DNA of 64,000 nt, taken from NCBI GenBank assembly GCA_965226645.1, contig CBDDDL010000003.1:372001-436000 (forward strand). Direction: 5' to 3'. Made by a program: the position numbers and the translations under genes. The stretch is from Poriferisodalis sp965226645 (lineage in GTDB: Bacteria; Actinomycetota; Acidimicrobiia; Acidimicrobiales; Poriferisodalaceae). Every line of letters begins with the position of its first letter. Position 1 is the first letter of the stretch. Shown here piece after piece: positions 19,789 to 28,188 of the stretch. The notes under the pieces were generated by a model that had not been told where the DNA came from, ran no database searches, and saw nothing but the letters and a program-made list of their open reading frames with translations.

Positions 19789-20183
19789 CCGACGCGCTAG
19801 CTGACGGCAATGTTCTGATCGCGTTGACCGTCGAGGACCATGTCCACCATCGCCGGGCGCGAGAGTGGTTCGAGAACCGCTCGGGTCGATTGGCAACTTG
19901 CCCCATCACTGAGGGAACGCTGCTTCGATTCCTCCTGCGAGAAGGTGTCGGCATTCGTTCTGCAATCGCGGCGCTGCAGCAGATCCAGATGCTGCCCCAG
20001 CACGTCTTCTGGGCCGACGAGATCCGCTACGACGCCTCGGTGCTCGTCGGCGTGATCGGGCATCGCCAGGTCACCGACTCGTATCTCGCTGCGCTCGCTC
20101 GTCACTTCGGCGGGACTTTGGCAACCCTTGACCGCGGCCTCGCGGCGCTTCACCCGCAGACCGCAGAGCTCATTCCAACGTGA
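19785..20183 (+). CDS. vapC: VapC-family PIN-domain toxin
   Basis: 132 residues with a PIN ribonuclease fold. An early acidic residue sits in TDALADGNVLIAL, a conserved acid in CPITEGTLLRFL, and the C-terminal acidic pair in VTDSYLAALA and ATLDRGLAAL. The four acids usually bind Mg2+ for RNA cleavage. The GTG start overlaps vapB. Fragments of closely related vapC copies lie at 16312-16380 and 19079-19245, so this cassette has been duplicated or inserted repeatedly at this locus. Confidence 0.88.
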   Translation: MTDALADGNVLIALTVEDHVHHRRAREWFENRSGRLATCPITEGTLLRFLLREGVGIRSAIAALQQIQMLPQHVFWADEIRYDASVLVGVIGHRQVTDSYLAALARHFGGTLATLDRGLAALHPQTAELIPT

Positions 20184-20195
20184 CGCCACGGCAGC

Positions 20196-20248
20196 ATCGC
20201 CTACGTGCGCGCCGATGTCGCCAAGTTCTGTGCAGCTTGCCCCCTAAT
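20196..20248 (+). pseudogene. Degenerate copy of the glyA 3' end
   Basis: Translates as IAYVRADVAKFCAACPLI, matching the GlyA C-terminus IAQVRAEVAELCAIFPPY (bases 16236-16288). About 70% of bases match. It suggests that the DNA between 16.3 and 20.2 kb entered at the end of glyA and left or brought a second copy of the gene end. Confidence 0.6.
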
Positions 20249-20328
20249 ACCAGCTGAGCGCAATCGCGGACCGCGAGCCCGGCGCGACGGGGGTTTGATT
20301 GTCGCTCGGGCCTTCAGGCCGTAGATTT

Positions 20329-20383
20329 CTGGCGGCTTCGCCAGCGCCCGGTGGTTGGTCTCTCTCTTTGACCAAGTACGGGC
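20329..20383 (+). promoter_or_regulatory. Hairpin pair in the leader of the ATP synthase operon
   Basis: CTGGCG-gctt-CGCCAG (20329-20344) is followed at once by a long hairpin: GCCCG (20346-20350), a 4-base bulge, TTGGTC (20355-20360), a 9-base loop, GACCAA (20370-20375) and CGGGC (20379-20383). A weaker GGCC/GGCC hairpin lies just upstream (20309-20320). No T-run follows. It could be a structured 5' leader or the relic of a mobile repeat. Confidence 0.45.
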
Positions 20384-20427
20384 CGGCGTGCTGACACCCC
20401 CGCAGACATCGGAGGCGATGAGCACTC

Positions 20428-20790
20428 ATGCGATCGCGAGCGGCGCGCGAACGGACGCGAGCAACCCGAAGCGGCAACGGCAGCGAAGACGGCCTCGCGA
20501 AGGCCTTTGAGATCGTTCTGACGCCAGTGATCTTCGCGGCGGCAGGCTTCGGCCTCGATCGTTGGCTCGATACTGGTCCGTGGCTGGCGTTGAGCTTCGG
20601 CATAGTCGCCTTCGTGCTCAAGCTGATGATCGAGTGGTACCGGTACTCCGAGCGGATGTCCAAACTTGAATCTGATCTGGCCGAACAGCGCCCGACACAG
20701 CGGCGCGGCATTGATCGAGCCGAGCCAGCCGCGGTCAGCCTGCCGGCTGGTGTTGTGCTCGAGGACGAGCCATCAAAGCAGCGCTCGTGA
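20428..20790 (+). CDS. AtpZ/AtpI-like membrane protein
   Basis: 120 residues with two transmembrane helices (EIVLTPVIFAAAGFGLDRWL and PWLALSFGIVAFVLKLMIEWY) linked by the LDTGPWLALSFG turn typical of AtpZ/AtpI. Proteins of this type assist c-ring assembly or Mg2+ handling by ATP synthase. The basic N-terminus and acidic C-terminus lie in the cytoplasm. It is the first gene of the atp operon, with a 4-bp GTGA overlap to the next. ATG 20428 is chosen; no clear Shine-Dalgarno is seen. Confidence 0.8.
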   Translation: MRSRAARERTRATRSGNGSEDGLAKAFEIVLTPVIFAAAGFGLDRWLDTGPWLALSFGIVAFVLKLMIEWYRYSERMSKLESDLAEQRPTQRRGIDRAEPAAVSLPAGVVLEDEPSKQRS

Positions 20791-21257
20791 ACGCACCCGG
20801 CCCGGCGGCGGGCGGAACGGCCGCACACTCAACCAGCGAGGACGCGCCTGAGCGCGCCATCGCCGCCGACATCGCGCGTCGCAGCTTGTACGTCAGCCCC
20901 GTGTGGGTAGCCGCGTGCGGCCTCGTGTGGGGCGTGGGCGGCGCAGCCTCTGCGGCGTACGGGATCGTGCTCGTCGTGGTCAACCTTGTTGCCGCAGCAG
21001 CGATCATGACCTGGGCGGTACGCATCTCGCCCGTGGCCTTGATGGCGGCGAGCCTCGGGGGCTTCGTCGGCCGCCTCGCCGTGCTCTTCGGGGCGGTCGT
21101 CGCGGTCAGCGGACTGAGCCTGTTCGAGCCGGTTCCGCTCGGCATCACCATCGGAGTCAGCCATCTCGGTCTGCTCGTGTGGGAGATGCGGTATGTTTCC
21201 CTGCGGCTTGCAGCCCCAGGCCTCGATCTGCAACGTCCCGGCAAGGAGAAGAAGTGA
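20787..21257 (+). CDS. atpI: ATP synthase subunit I-like membrane protein
   Basis: 156 residues with four predicted membrane helices (WVAACGLVWGVGGAASAAYG, IVLVVVNLVAAAAIMTWAV, FVGRLAVLFGAVVAVSGLSL and the GITIGVSHLGLLVWEMRYV stretch). Position directly before atpB and size match the AtpI family. It overlaps the genes on both sides by 4 bp (GTGA), implying translational coupling. Two different small membrane proteins thus precede the a subunit. Confidence 0.75.
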   Translation: MNAPGPAAGGTAAHSTSEDAPERAIAADIARRSLYVSPVWVAACGLVWGVGGAASAAYGIVLVVVNLVAAAAIMTWAVRISPVALMAASLGGFVGRLAVLFGAVVAVSGLSLFEPVPLGITIGVSHLGLLVWEMRYVSLRLAAPGLDLQRPGKEKK

Positions 21258-22045
21258 ACCTGCTAGCGCTTACTTTCCCGGACATTGGGCACCTTTTGGA
21301 GTGGCCCAACATCCTGCCGGGTCTCGATGACTCCGTGTTCGCGTTGAACAAGGTCGGCATCATCTACATCTTTGCGCTCGTGGCTCCGGTCATGATTTTC
21401 GTCATGGCCAAGCGCCGCTACGCACAGGCAGAGGTCATCAGCGCCCCCCGCGGGATCCAGACAGTGGCGGAGACCTCGGTGGAGTTCATCCGCGAGAACA
21501 TCATCATGCAGACCATCGGGCCCGACGGCATGCGGTACCTGCCGTTCCTGGCGACGCTGTTCTTCTTCATCCTCTTCTCGAACATCACCGAGGTGTTCCC
21601 GTTCATCCACTTCCCGGCCAACGCCCGCATGGCGATGCCCGTCGTGCTCGCGGTGCTCGTCTGGGTGGTGTTCAACGCCGTCGGCATCAAGAACCACGGC
21701 TTCTTCGGCTATCTGAAGAACGTTGTCGTGCCGCCCGGTGTGCCGAAGGCGCTGCTGCCGCTCGTGGCGCTCATCGAGTTCGTCTCGACGTTCTTCGTCC
21801 GTCCGTTCTCGCTGGCTGTGCGGCTCTTCGCAAACATGCTTGCCGGGCACTTGCTGCTCGTCACGTTCGGCGTGCTCACCGCTGCGCTGTGGGACACGAG
21901 TCCGCTGTTCGCCATCGTGTGGGCACCGTTCGTGGTGCTCATCGGCCTGACCGGCTTCGAGATTCTCGTCGCTTTCCTGCAGGCGTTCATCTTCACGATT
22001 CTCACTGCCGTCTACATAGGCGGCGCTCTGCACCCAGAGCATTAG
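21254..22045 (+). CDS. atpB: ATP synthase subunit a
   Basis: 263 residues. This F0 subunit forms the two proton half-channels beside the c-ring. The essential arginine lies in the conserved SLAVRLFANMLAGHLLL helix; LIEFVSTFFVRPFSLAVRLF and FEILVAFLQAFIFTILTAVY are the family's C-terminal helices. The GTG at 21254 has AAGGAGA upstream and overlaps the preceding stop by 4 bp; frames open further upstream are not coding. Confidence 0.95.
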   Translation: MNLLALTFPDIGHLLEWPNILPGLDDSVFALNKVGIIYIFALVAPVMIFVMAKRRYAQAEVISAPRGIQTVAETSVEFIRENIIMQTIGPDGMRYLPFLATLFFFILFSNITEVFPFIHFPANARMAMPVVLAVLVWVVFNAVGIKNHGFFGYLKNVVVPPGVPKALLPLVALIEFVSTFFVRPFSLAVRLFANMLAGHLLLVTFGVLTAALWDTSPLFAIVWAPFVVLIGLTGFEILVAFLQAFIFTILTAVYIGGALHPEH

Positions 22046-22150
22046 GCCCGACCACCCGTTCCTTCACCGACCACCGACCACCGGCCGCACAGCGTCTCGG
22101 CGCTGCGGCCCCTGCCCCAAGACCCCATTCAACACAGGAGATGACGAGTA

Positions 22151-22402
22151 ATGGAAATGCTCGCGCAAGCGGACAACGCACTCGATGGATTGAAGGCGCT
22201 CGGCGCTGGTCTCGGCTACGGCCTCGCGGCCATCGGCCCCGGCGTCGGCATCGGCCTGGTCGTCGGCAATGCCATCACCGCGATGGCGCGCCAGCCCGAA
22301 TCAGCGGGCATGGTCCGTACGACCATGTTCTTGGGCATCGCGTTCACTGAGGCCTTGGCCCTCATCGGTTTCGTGGTGTTCATCCTCCTCAACTTCGCGT
22401 AG
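22151..22402 (+). CDS. atpE: ATP synthase subunit c
   Basis: 83 residues, two-helix hairpin of the rotor ring. Helix 1 contains the glycine-rich LAAIGPGVGIGLVVG, the loop is ARQPE, and helix 2 carries the ion-binding glutamate in FTEALALIGFVV. Helix 1 lacks the glutamine found in sodium-binding rings, so proton coupling is likely. AGGAG lies 9-13 bases before the ATG. Confidence 0.96.
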   Translation: MEMLAQADNALDGLKALGAGLGYGLAAIGPGVGIGLVVGNAITAMARQPESAGMVRTTMFLGIAFTEALALIGFVVFILLNFA

Positions 22403-22411
22403 GAGGAACCC

Positions 22412-22966
22412 ATGAACGCCACTCTGAGCAATATGGCAACGGGTCTGCTAGCGGCGACCGAGGAAGGCGAGGCTGCCTCCAACCCGATCATCCCCGAATG
22501 GAATGAGGTGATCTGGGGTTCGGCGGCGTTCGTCATCCTGTTCATCGTCATGTGGAAGCTGGCATTGCCGCCGATCCGCCGTGCGATGGAGGCTCGTACA
22601 GAGCGCATCCAGGGCGACCTCGACGGCGCTGCAAGCGCACGCTCCGAGGCCGAGGAACTGCGCGCGCAGTACGACGCCCGGCTGGTCGAGGCCAACACCG
22701 AAGCCGCCCGGATCATCGAAGAGGCCCGAGCGGCTGCCGAAACAGTGCGACAGGAGCGTCTGGCGGCCATCGAGCCTGAGATCGCCGAACGTCGTGCGCA
22801 GGCCGAGGCCGATATCGAGGCTGCCAGGGCACGGGCGATGGCCGAGGTGCGCGCCGACATCACGTCGATTGCCGTCGGCGCCGCCGAGCAGGTGGTGCTG
22901 GCCAGCATTGACGAGGCTGCTCACGCCCGGCTGATCGACGACTACATCACACGGGTGGGGAACTGA
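22412..22966 (+). CDS. atpF: ATP synthase subunit b
   Basis: 184 residues. One N-terminal membrane helix (IWGSAAFVILFIVMWKLALP) anchors a long charged coiled coil (RTERIQGDLDGAASARSEAE onward) that forms the peripheral stalk. Start ATG 22412 with AGGAGG directly upstream. A GC-rich 133-bp gap without SD-coupled overlap separates it from atpH. Confidence 0.95.
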   Translation: MNATLSNMATGLLAATEEGEAASNPIIPEWNEVIWGSAAFVILFIVMWKLALPPIRRAMEARTERIQGDLDGAASARSEAEELRAQYDARLVEANTEAARIIEEARAAAETVRQERLAAIEPEIAERRAQAEADIEAARARAMAEVRADITSIAVGAAEQVVLASIDEAAHARLIDDYITRVGN

Positions 22967-23082
22967 TCGTCCCGTGCATCGCCCACACGGCGCCGCCCGC
23001 CACCGTCGGAGCCACTCCGGCGCAGCGGGCACAGCATCGAACGGTGCAGTGTCGGGTGCGGGCAGGGACAGGAGATGAACAG

Positions 23083-23103
23083 ATGATCAGGATCAACCAA
23101 TGA
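23083..23103 (+). CDS. Six-residue mini-ORF coupled to atpH
   Basis: ATG 23083 encodes MIRINQ and its TGA overlaps the atpH ATG (ATGA). AGGAG at 23070-23074 is 8 bases from this ATG but 25 bases from the atpH start, which has no Shine-Dalgarno at normal distance. It may deliver ribosomes to atpH by termination-reinitiation. Evidence is positional only. Confidence 0.4.
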   Translation: MIRINQ

Positions 23104-23627
23104 GCCAGCGAGTCGAGGGTTACGCAAGCGCAGTGGTGGCCATCGCGCAGGCCGAGGACGTGCTTGAGCGCGTGCCCAACGAATTGTCTGCAGTCGGCCG
23201 CGCTGTCGCTGCCAACGAGGAACTGCGCAGCGTGCTGTCCGATGCCTCCGTCCCGGCATCACGTCGCATCGGCATCATCGAGGACTTGCTGGCGACCCAA
23301 GCATCGCCGGTCACGCTCAACGTGGTGGCGATGCTGGTCGGCGCTGGCCGTGGCGGACAGCTCGACGTCATCGCCGAAGAGGTGCTCGAACTCGCCGCCG
23401 CAACGCGGGGTGAGGCCGTGGCCGAGGTCCGTTCGGCCGTCGCGCTCACCGATTCTCAGATCGAGCGGCTGGCCGCTGCTCTGCGCCGGGCCAGCGGCCG
23501 CAACGTGACCGTCCATGTCGTAGTGGATCCCGGCATCGTCGGAGGACTGTCTGCCCAGATCGGCGACACCGTCTTCGACGGCTCGGTCCGCACTCGGCTT
23601 GACAACATGAAGGAGCGCCTGTCGTGA
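23100..23627 (+). CDS. atpH: ATP synthase subunit delta
   Basis: 175 residues, the OSCP/delta subunit that joins the peripheral stalk to the catalytic head. The N-terminal helical domain (VEGYASAVVAIAQAEDVLERV, LRSVLSDASVPASRRIGIIED) and C-terminal GLSAQIGDTVFDGSVRTRLDNM are typical. Overlaps atpA by 4 bp. A mini-ORF ends on its start codon. Confidence 0.93.
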   Translation: MSQRVEGYASAVVAIAQAEDVLERVPNELSAVGRAVAANEELRSVLSDASVPASRRIGIIEDLLATQASPVTLNVVAMLVGAGRGGQLDVIAEEVLELAAATRGEAVAEVRSAVALTDSQIERLAAALRRASGRNVTVHVVVDPGIVGGLSAQIGDTVFDGSVRTRLDNMKERLS

Positions 23628-25168
23628 CCGACTTGAGCTTTGATTCCGCTGGCATCGCCTTGGCGATTCGCCAGAACCTCGAGGGCTTCGATCCGTCGAT
23701 CGAATCCGCCACTGTCGGCCGGATCCTCGAGGTCGGCGACGGCATTGCCCGCGTCTCGGGGCTGCCGGGCTGCTCGGTCAACGAGATCTTGGAGTTCGCC
23801 AGCGGAGACGTCGGTCTCGCACTGAACCTCGACGAGGATTCCATCGGCGCCGTAGTGCTCGGCAACGTCGAGTCGATCGAGGAGGGCCAGGCCGTCAAGG
23901 CCACCGGCCGCATTCTGTCGATCCCTGTCGGCGACGCGGTCTTGGGCCGTGTCGTGAATGCACTCGGCGAGCCGATCGACGGCCGGGGCGAGATCGTCGG
24001 CGCCGTCGAACGGCGCATGGAGATCCAGGCGCCGGGAGTAATGGGCCGCAAGCCGGTGCATGAACCGCTGCAGACTGGCATCAAGGCCATCGACTCGATG
24101 ACTCCGGTCGGTCGAGGACAGCGGGAGCTGATCATCGGCGACCGCAAGACCGGCAAGACGTCGATCGCGGTCGACACGATCCTCAACCAGGCCGGCCTCG
24201 GCGTGAAGTGCATCTACGTGGCCATCGGGCAGAAGGGCTCGACGGTTGCACAAGTGGTCAACACACTGCGCGAGCGCGGCGCCATGGAATACACCGTGGT
24301 GGTCTCCGCGCCCGCCGCCGACGCCGCGCCGTTCAAGTACCTGGCTCCATACGCGGGCTGCGCCATGGGCCAGCACTGGATGGAGAACGGTGACCACGCG
24401 CTCATCGTTTACGACGACCTCTCCAAGCAGGCCGAGGCCTACCGCCAGATGTCGCTGCTGCTGCGCCGGCCTCCCGGACGTGAGGCCTACCCGGGCGACG
24501 TGTTCTACCTGCACAGCCGTCTGCTCGAGCGCGCCGCCAAGCTGTCCGACGCCAACGGTGCCGGATCGCTGACCGCGCTGCCGATCATCGAGACAAAGGC
24601 CGGCGACGTGTCGGCGTACATCCCGACGAACGTGATCTCGATCACCGACGGCCAGATCTACCTCCAGGACGACTTGTTCAAGTCGGGCGTCCGGCCCGCC
24701 GTGGATGTGGGCATCTCGGTGTCGCGTGTGGGTTCTGCTGCACAGACCAAGGCCATGAAGAGTGTGGCCGGCACCCTCAAGATCGACCTGGCGCAGTTCC
24801 GTGATCTTGAGGCGTTCGCCACCTTCGGCTCCGAGCTCGATGCGGTGTCCGCCGCTCAGCTCGGTCGGGGCTACCGGCTCGTGGAGCTGCTCAAGCAGGG
24901 GCTCAACTCGCCCATGCCCGTCGAGCAGCAGGTGGTGGTCATCTTCGCGGGCACCAACGGCTATGTCGACGGCATCCCGGTGGAGGACGTCAACCGTTAC
25001 GAAAACGAGCTCTTGGCGTACATGAGCACTCGTCACAGTGCCCTGCTCGAGGACATCCGCTTGACAGGAGCCCTCGACGAAGGGGCGCTGCGGGCTGCGA
25101 TCGAGGCATTCGGCGCACAATTCGTGACGTCTGGCGCCATGAGCGCTGACGACACCGCGGACAGCTGA
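23624..25168 (+). CDS. atpA: ATP synthase subunit alpha
   Basis: 514 residues. Regulatory, non-catalytic nucleotide-binding subunit of F1. P-loop GDRKTGKTSIAVD and the conserved IYVAIGQKGSTVAQVV, IVYDDLSKQAEAYR, LLRRPPGREAYPGDVFYLHS and PTNVISITDGQIYL are intact. GTG start overlaps the atpH stop by 4 bp. Confidence 0.97.
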   Translation: MTDLSFDSAGIALAIRQNLEGFDPSIESATVGRILEVGDGIARVSGLPGCSVNEILEFASGDVGLALNLDEDSIGAVVLGNVESIEEGQAVKATGRILSIPVGDAVLGRVVNALGEPIDGRGEIVGAVERRMEIQAPGVMGRKPVHEPLQTGIKAIDSMTPVGRGQRELIIGDRKTGKTSIAVDTILNQAGLGVKCIYVAIGQKGSTVAQVVNTLRERGAMEYTVVVSAPAADAAPFKYLAPYAGCAMGQHWMENGDHALIVYDDLSKQAEAYRQMSLLLRRPPGREAYPGDVFYLHSRLLERAAKLSDANGAGSLTALPIIETKAGDVSAYIPTNVISITDGQIYLQDDLFKSGVRPAVDVGISVSRVGSAAQTKAMKSVAGTLKIDLAQFRDLEAFATFGSELDAVSAAQLGRGYRLVELLKQGLNSPMPVEQQVVVIFAGTNGYVDGIPVEDVNRYENELLAYMSTRHSALLEDIRLTGALDEGALRAAIEAFGAQFVTSGAMSADDTADS

Positions 25169-25174
25169 TTCGCG

Positions 25175-26149
25175 ATGGCAAGCGGTCAGGAGCGCATTCT
25201 TCGGCGTCGCATCAAGTCGATCGAGGCCACGAAGAAGATCACGCGCGCGATGGAGCTGATTGCGGGATCACGCATCGTGCGGGCGCAGACCCGTGTGCGC
25301 GCCGCAAGGCCGTACAGCGAGAAAGTGACCGCGGTCGTCGCCAACCTGGCGTCTGCCGGCGGCGAGGCCGATCACCCGCTGCTTCGCGAGCCGGCCGATG
25401 TCGCCAAGGTGGCCTACGTCGTCATCGCTGCGGATCGTGGTCTGTGCGGCGGCTACAACAACAACGTGCTGCGTGCCACCGAGCGTGCGATCGCCGCCGA
25501 CGCGGCAGCGGGCCGTGACTACGAGCTGGTGCTGTCGGGCCGCAAGGCCCAGGGCTACTTCCGTTTCCGTGACTTCCGCATCGCCGCTGGCTTCGACGGC
25601 TTCAGTGACCAGCCGAGCTATGCCGATGCCCAGCGGATCGCGCAGGCAGCCACCGCGCTGTTCGAGAGCGGCGAGTGCGGCCAAGTGAAGCTGGCGTACA
25701 CCAAGTTCCACTCCATCGGCGTCCAGGAAGTGGCGATCGTCCCATTCATGCCGCTGGATTCCGGCGACTTCGGGGGCGCCGACGGGGCCGATGTTCCCCA
25801 AAGCTCCGGTGCAGCCGGTGGCTATGAGTTCGAGCCCGAGCCAGCGGTGATTCTCGAGCGTCTCCTGCCGCGCTACGCCGAGGCCCGGCTGTTCTCAGCG
25901 CTGCTTGAGGCCTCTGCCTCCGAGCACGCCGCCCGTCAGCGTGCCATGAAGGCCGCAACCGACAACGCCGAAGACTTGAAGACCAACCTGACACGCGTCA
26001 TGAACCGCGCCCGTCAGGACGCCATCACCACCGAGATCATGGAGATCGTCAGCGGTGCTGAGGCGCTCTCTCAAACCGGCGGCGAAGTCGACCTTCTGTC
26101 CGACACCATCGAAGCCCGCACTGCGAACCTGTTCCGCTCACGCGGATAG
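25175..26149 (+). CDS. atpG: ATP synthase subunit gamma
   Basis: 324 residues; central rotor shaft of F1. The N-terminal coiled-coil (ERILRRRIKSIEATKKITRA) and C-terminal coil (ARQRAMKAATDNAEDLKTNL, then ITTEIMEIVSGAEAL) are typical, as is DRGLCGGYNNN. It is slightly longer than the usual 290 or so residues owing to a loop of about 15 residues near 25790-25830 (ADGADVPQSSGAAGG). It follows atpA by 6 bp. Confidence 0.95.
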   Translation: MASGQERILRRRIKSIEATKKITRAMELIAGSRIVRAQTRVRAARPYSEKVTAVVANLASAGGEADHPLLREPADVAKVAYVVIAADRGLCGGYNNNVLRATERAIAADAAAGRDYELVLSGRKAQGYFRFRDFRIAAGFDGFSDQPSYADAQRIAQAATALFESGECGQVKLAYTKFHSIGVQEVAIVPFMPLDSGDFGGADGADVPQSSGAAGGYEFEPEPAVILERLLPRYAEARLFSALLEASASEHAARQRAMKAATDNAEDLKTNLTRVMNRARQDAITTEIMEIVSGAEALSQTGGEVDLLSDTIEARTANLFRSRG

Positions 26150-26187
26150 CCCAATCGAGCCCCTCGGCGGGTTGAGGAGACACATCA

Positions 26188-27639
26188 ATGACTTTGACGC
26201 AATCAAGCACAGCCGACCAGAGAACCGTTCACGCCGACGGCCGCGTTGTGGCCATCGCCGGGCCGGTTGTCGATGCGGAGTTCCCCGCGGGGGCGCTCCC
26301 TGAGATCAACACCGCTGTCGAGATGCACGTCGATCTGGAAGGCACGCCGGTCCTCATCACGGGCGAGGTGGCCCAGCAGATTGGCGACAATCGCGTGCGC
26401 ATCGTCTCGATGAAGGCAACCGACGGATTGACCCGAGGCATGAAGGTGACGAACACCGGTCGGGGCATCGCCGTACCGGTGGGCGACGGAGTGCTTGGCC
26501 ACATTTTCAACGTCTTGGGCGAGCCCCTCGATGGTGCCGATCTGACCGAAGGCATCGCGGATCGGTGGGAGATCCACCGCCCCGCACCTGCGTTCGACAC
26601 GCTTGAGCCGAGAGCGACGATGTTCGAGTCGGGCATCAAGGTCATCGACCTGCTCGAGCCATACGTGGAGGGCGGCAAGATCGGTCTGTTCGGTGGCGCC
26701 GGCGTGGGCAAGACGGTGCTCATCACCGAGATGATCAATCGCGTCGCATCCCAGCACGGCGGTGTGTCTGTCTTCGCCGGGGTGGGGGAGCGCACCCGTG
26801 AGGGCACCGACCTCTATCTGGAGATGCAAGAGTCCGGCGTGCTCGAAAAGACCGCGCTGGTGTTCGGGCAGATGGACGAGCCGCCTGGCGTGCGGCTGCG
26901 CGTCGCTCTGTCGGCGTTGACGATGGCGGAGTACTTCCGCGACGTGCAAGGCCAGGAAGTGCTGCTGTTCGTCGACAACATCTTCCGCTTCGTGCAGGCC
27001 GGCTCGGAGGTGTCCACGCTGCTGGGCCGCATGCCGTCAGCAGTGGGCTACCAGCCCAACCTGGCCGACGAGATGGGCGAGCTGCAAGAGCGTATCACCT
27101 CGACGTCGGGTCACTCGATCACGTCGCTGCAGGCCGTGTACGTGCCGGCGGACGATTACACCGACCCGGCGCCGTTCACCACGTTCACCCACCTCGACGC
27201 CACTACCGAGCTGAGCCGCCAGATCGCCTCGCTGGGCATCTACCCCGCGGTGGATCCGCTGGCCTCGACATCGACCATCCTCAGCCCCGAGGTGGTCGGC
27301 GACCGGCACTATGGCGTGGCACGGCGTACCCAGGAGATCCTCCAGCGCTACAAGGAGCTGCAGGACATCATCGCCATCCTGGGTCTCGACGAGCTGTCCG
27401 AGGAGGACCGCATCACGGTCAACCGGGCGCGCAAGATCCAGCGCTTCTTGAGCCAGCCGTTCTTCGTGGCCGAGGTCTTCACTGGCCTCCCGGGCGTCTT
27501 CGTGCCGATTGCGGAGACCATCGAGTCGTTCGAGATGCTGTGCAACGGCGAGCTGGACGACTTCCCCGAGCAGGCGTTCCTCAACGTCGGCAATGCCGAG
27601 GCCGCCATGGCCAAGGCCCGCGAGTTCGAGCAGTCCTAG
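26188..27639 (+). CDS. atpD: ATP synthase subunit beta
   Basis: 483 residues; catalytic subunit of F1. P-loop GGAGVGKTVLI, catalytic-glutamate segment GVGERTREGTDLY, Walker B LLFVDNIFRFVQAGSEVS and the DELSEED-type loop LDELSEEDRITV are present. GAGGAGA lies upstream of the ATG. Confidence 0.97.
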   Translation: MTLTQSSTADQRTVHADGRVVAIAGPVVDAEFPAGALPEINTAVEMHVDLEGTPVLITGEVAQQIGDNRVRIVSMKATDGLTRGMKVTNTGRGIAVPVGDGVLGHIFNVLGEPLDGADLTEGIADRWEIHRPAPAFDTLEPRATMFESGIKVIDLLEPYVEGGKIGLFGGAGVGKTVLITEMINRVASQHGGVSVFAGVGERTREGTDLYLEMQESGVLEKTALVFGQMDEPPGVRLRVALSALTMAEYFRDVQGQEVLLFVDNIFRFVQAGSEVSTLLGRMPSAVGYQPNLADEMGELQERITSTSGHSITSLQAVYVPADDYTDPAPFTTFTHLDATTELSRQIASLGIYPAVDPLASTSTILSPEVVGDRHYGVARRTQEILQRYKELQDIIAILGLDELSEEDRITVNRARKIQRFLSQPFFVAEVFTGLPGVFVPIAETIESFEMLCNGELDDFPEQAFLNVGNAEAAMAKAREFEQS

Positions 27640-27680
27640 CTGACACGGCCGCGGTTCGGAAGGACACGGAGGCACACGAG

Positions 27681-28064
27681 ATGCAAGTTGAGCTGGTCTC
27701 ACCCGAAGCGGTGCTGTTCAGCGGCGAGTGCACTCAGGTAGTCACGCGCACCGTCGACGGCGACATCGCCTTCTTGGACCATCACGCTGCGTTCATCGGC
27801 GCGCTCGACATCGGCCAGACCCAGCTATGGGCGTCTGACGGCATCGTGACGCTGGCGATCAACCGCGGCTTCGTCGAGGTCAGCGACAACGTCGTGACGA
27901 TCCTCAGCGATGCTGCCTATGCGGCCGACGAGATCGACGTCGCCGCGGCCACCGCAGATCTCGAAGCGGCACAAGCAGCCGTCAGCGCCGATTCCGACGA
28001 CGACGACACCAAGGCTGCGCTGGCCTGGGCGCAGACACGCATCGCCGTCGCCGGAGCTGCCTGA
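27681..28064 (+). CDS. atpC: ATP synthase subunit epsilon
   Basis: 127 residues, starting at ATG 27681 (MQVELVSPEAVLFSGE). The N-terminal beta sandwich (GDIAFLDHHAAFIGALDIG) and a C-terminal helical hairpin follow the family. Epsilon couples gamma rotation to F1 and can restrain ATP hydrolysis. Last gene of the atp operon. An aspartate run (SDDDDTK) interrupts the hairpin. Confidence 0.93.
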   Translation: MQVELVSPEAVLFSGECTQVVTRTVDGDIAFLDHHAAFIGALDIGQTQLWASDGIVTLAINRGFVEVSDNVVTILSDAAYAADEIDVAAATADLEAAQAAVSADSDDDDTKAALAWAQTRIAVAGAA

Positions 28065-28188
28065 GCACAGCGCAGCTGCCTGAGCACTGGGCGGCTGCGT
28101 GAGCACAGCTAGGTGAGCACGATGTGGCGCGGCGCTCGCCGCGTCTGCAAACATGACAGTCCCGCACATACAGCCAGGAGGGCTCGTC

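Noticed and set aside
23456..25120. 554-codon minus-strand frame opposite atpA
   Set aside because: Entirely antisense to a highly conserved gene; no domain or start signal.
28065..28150. Repeated GAGCAC units after atpC, considered as a CRISPR or terminator repeat
   Set aside because: Only four short, irregularly spaced copies; no spacer regularity and no hairpin with a T-run.
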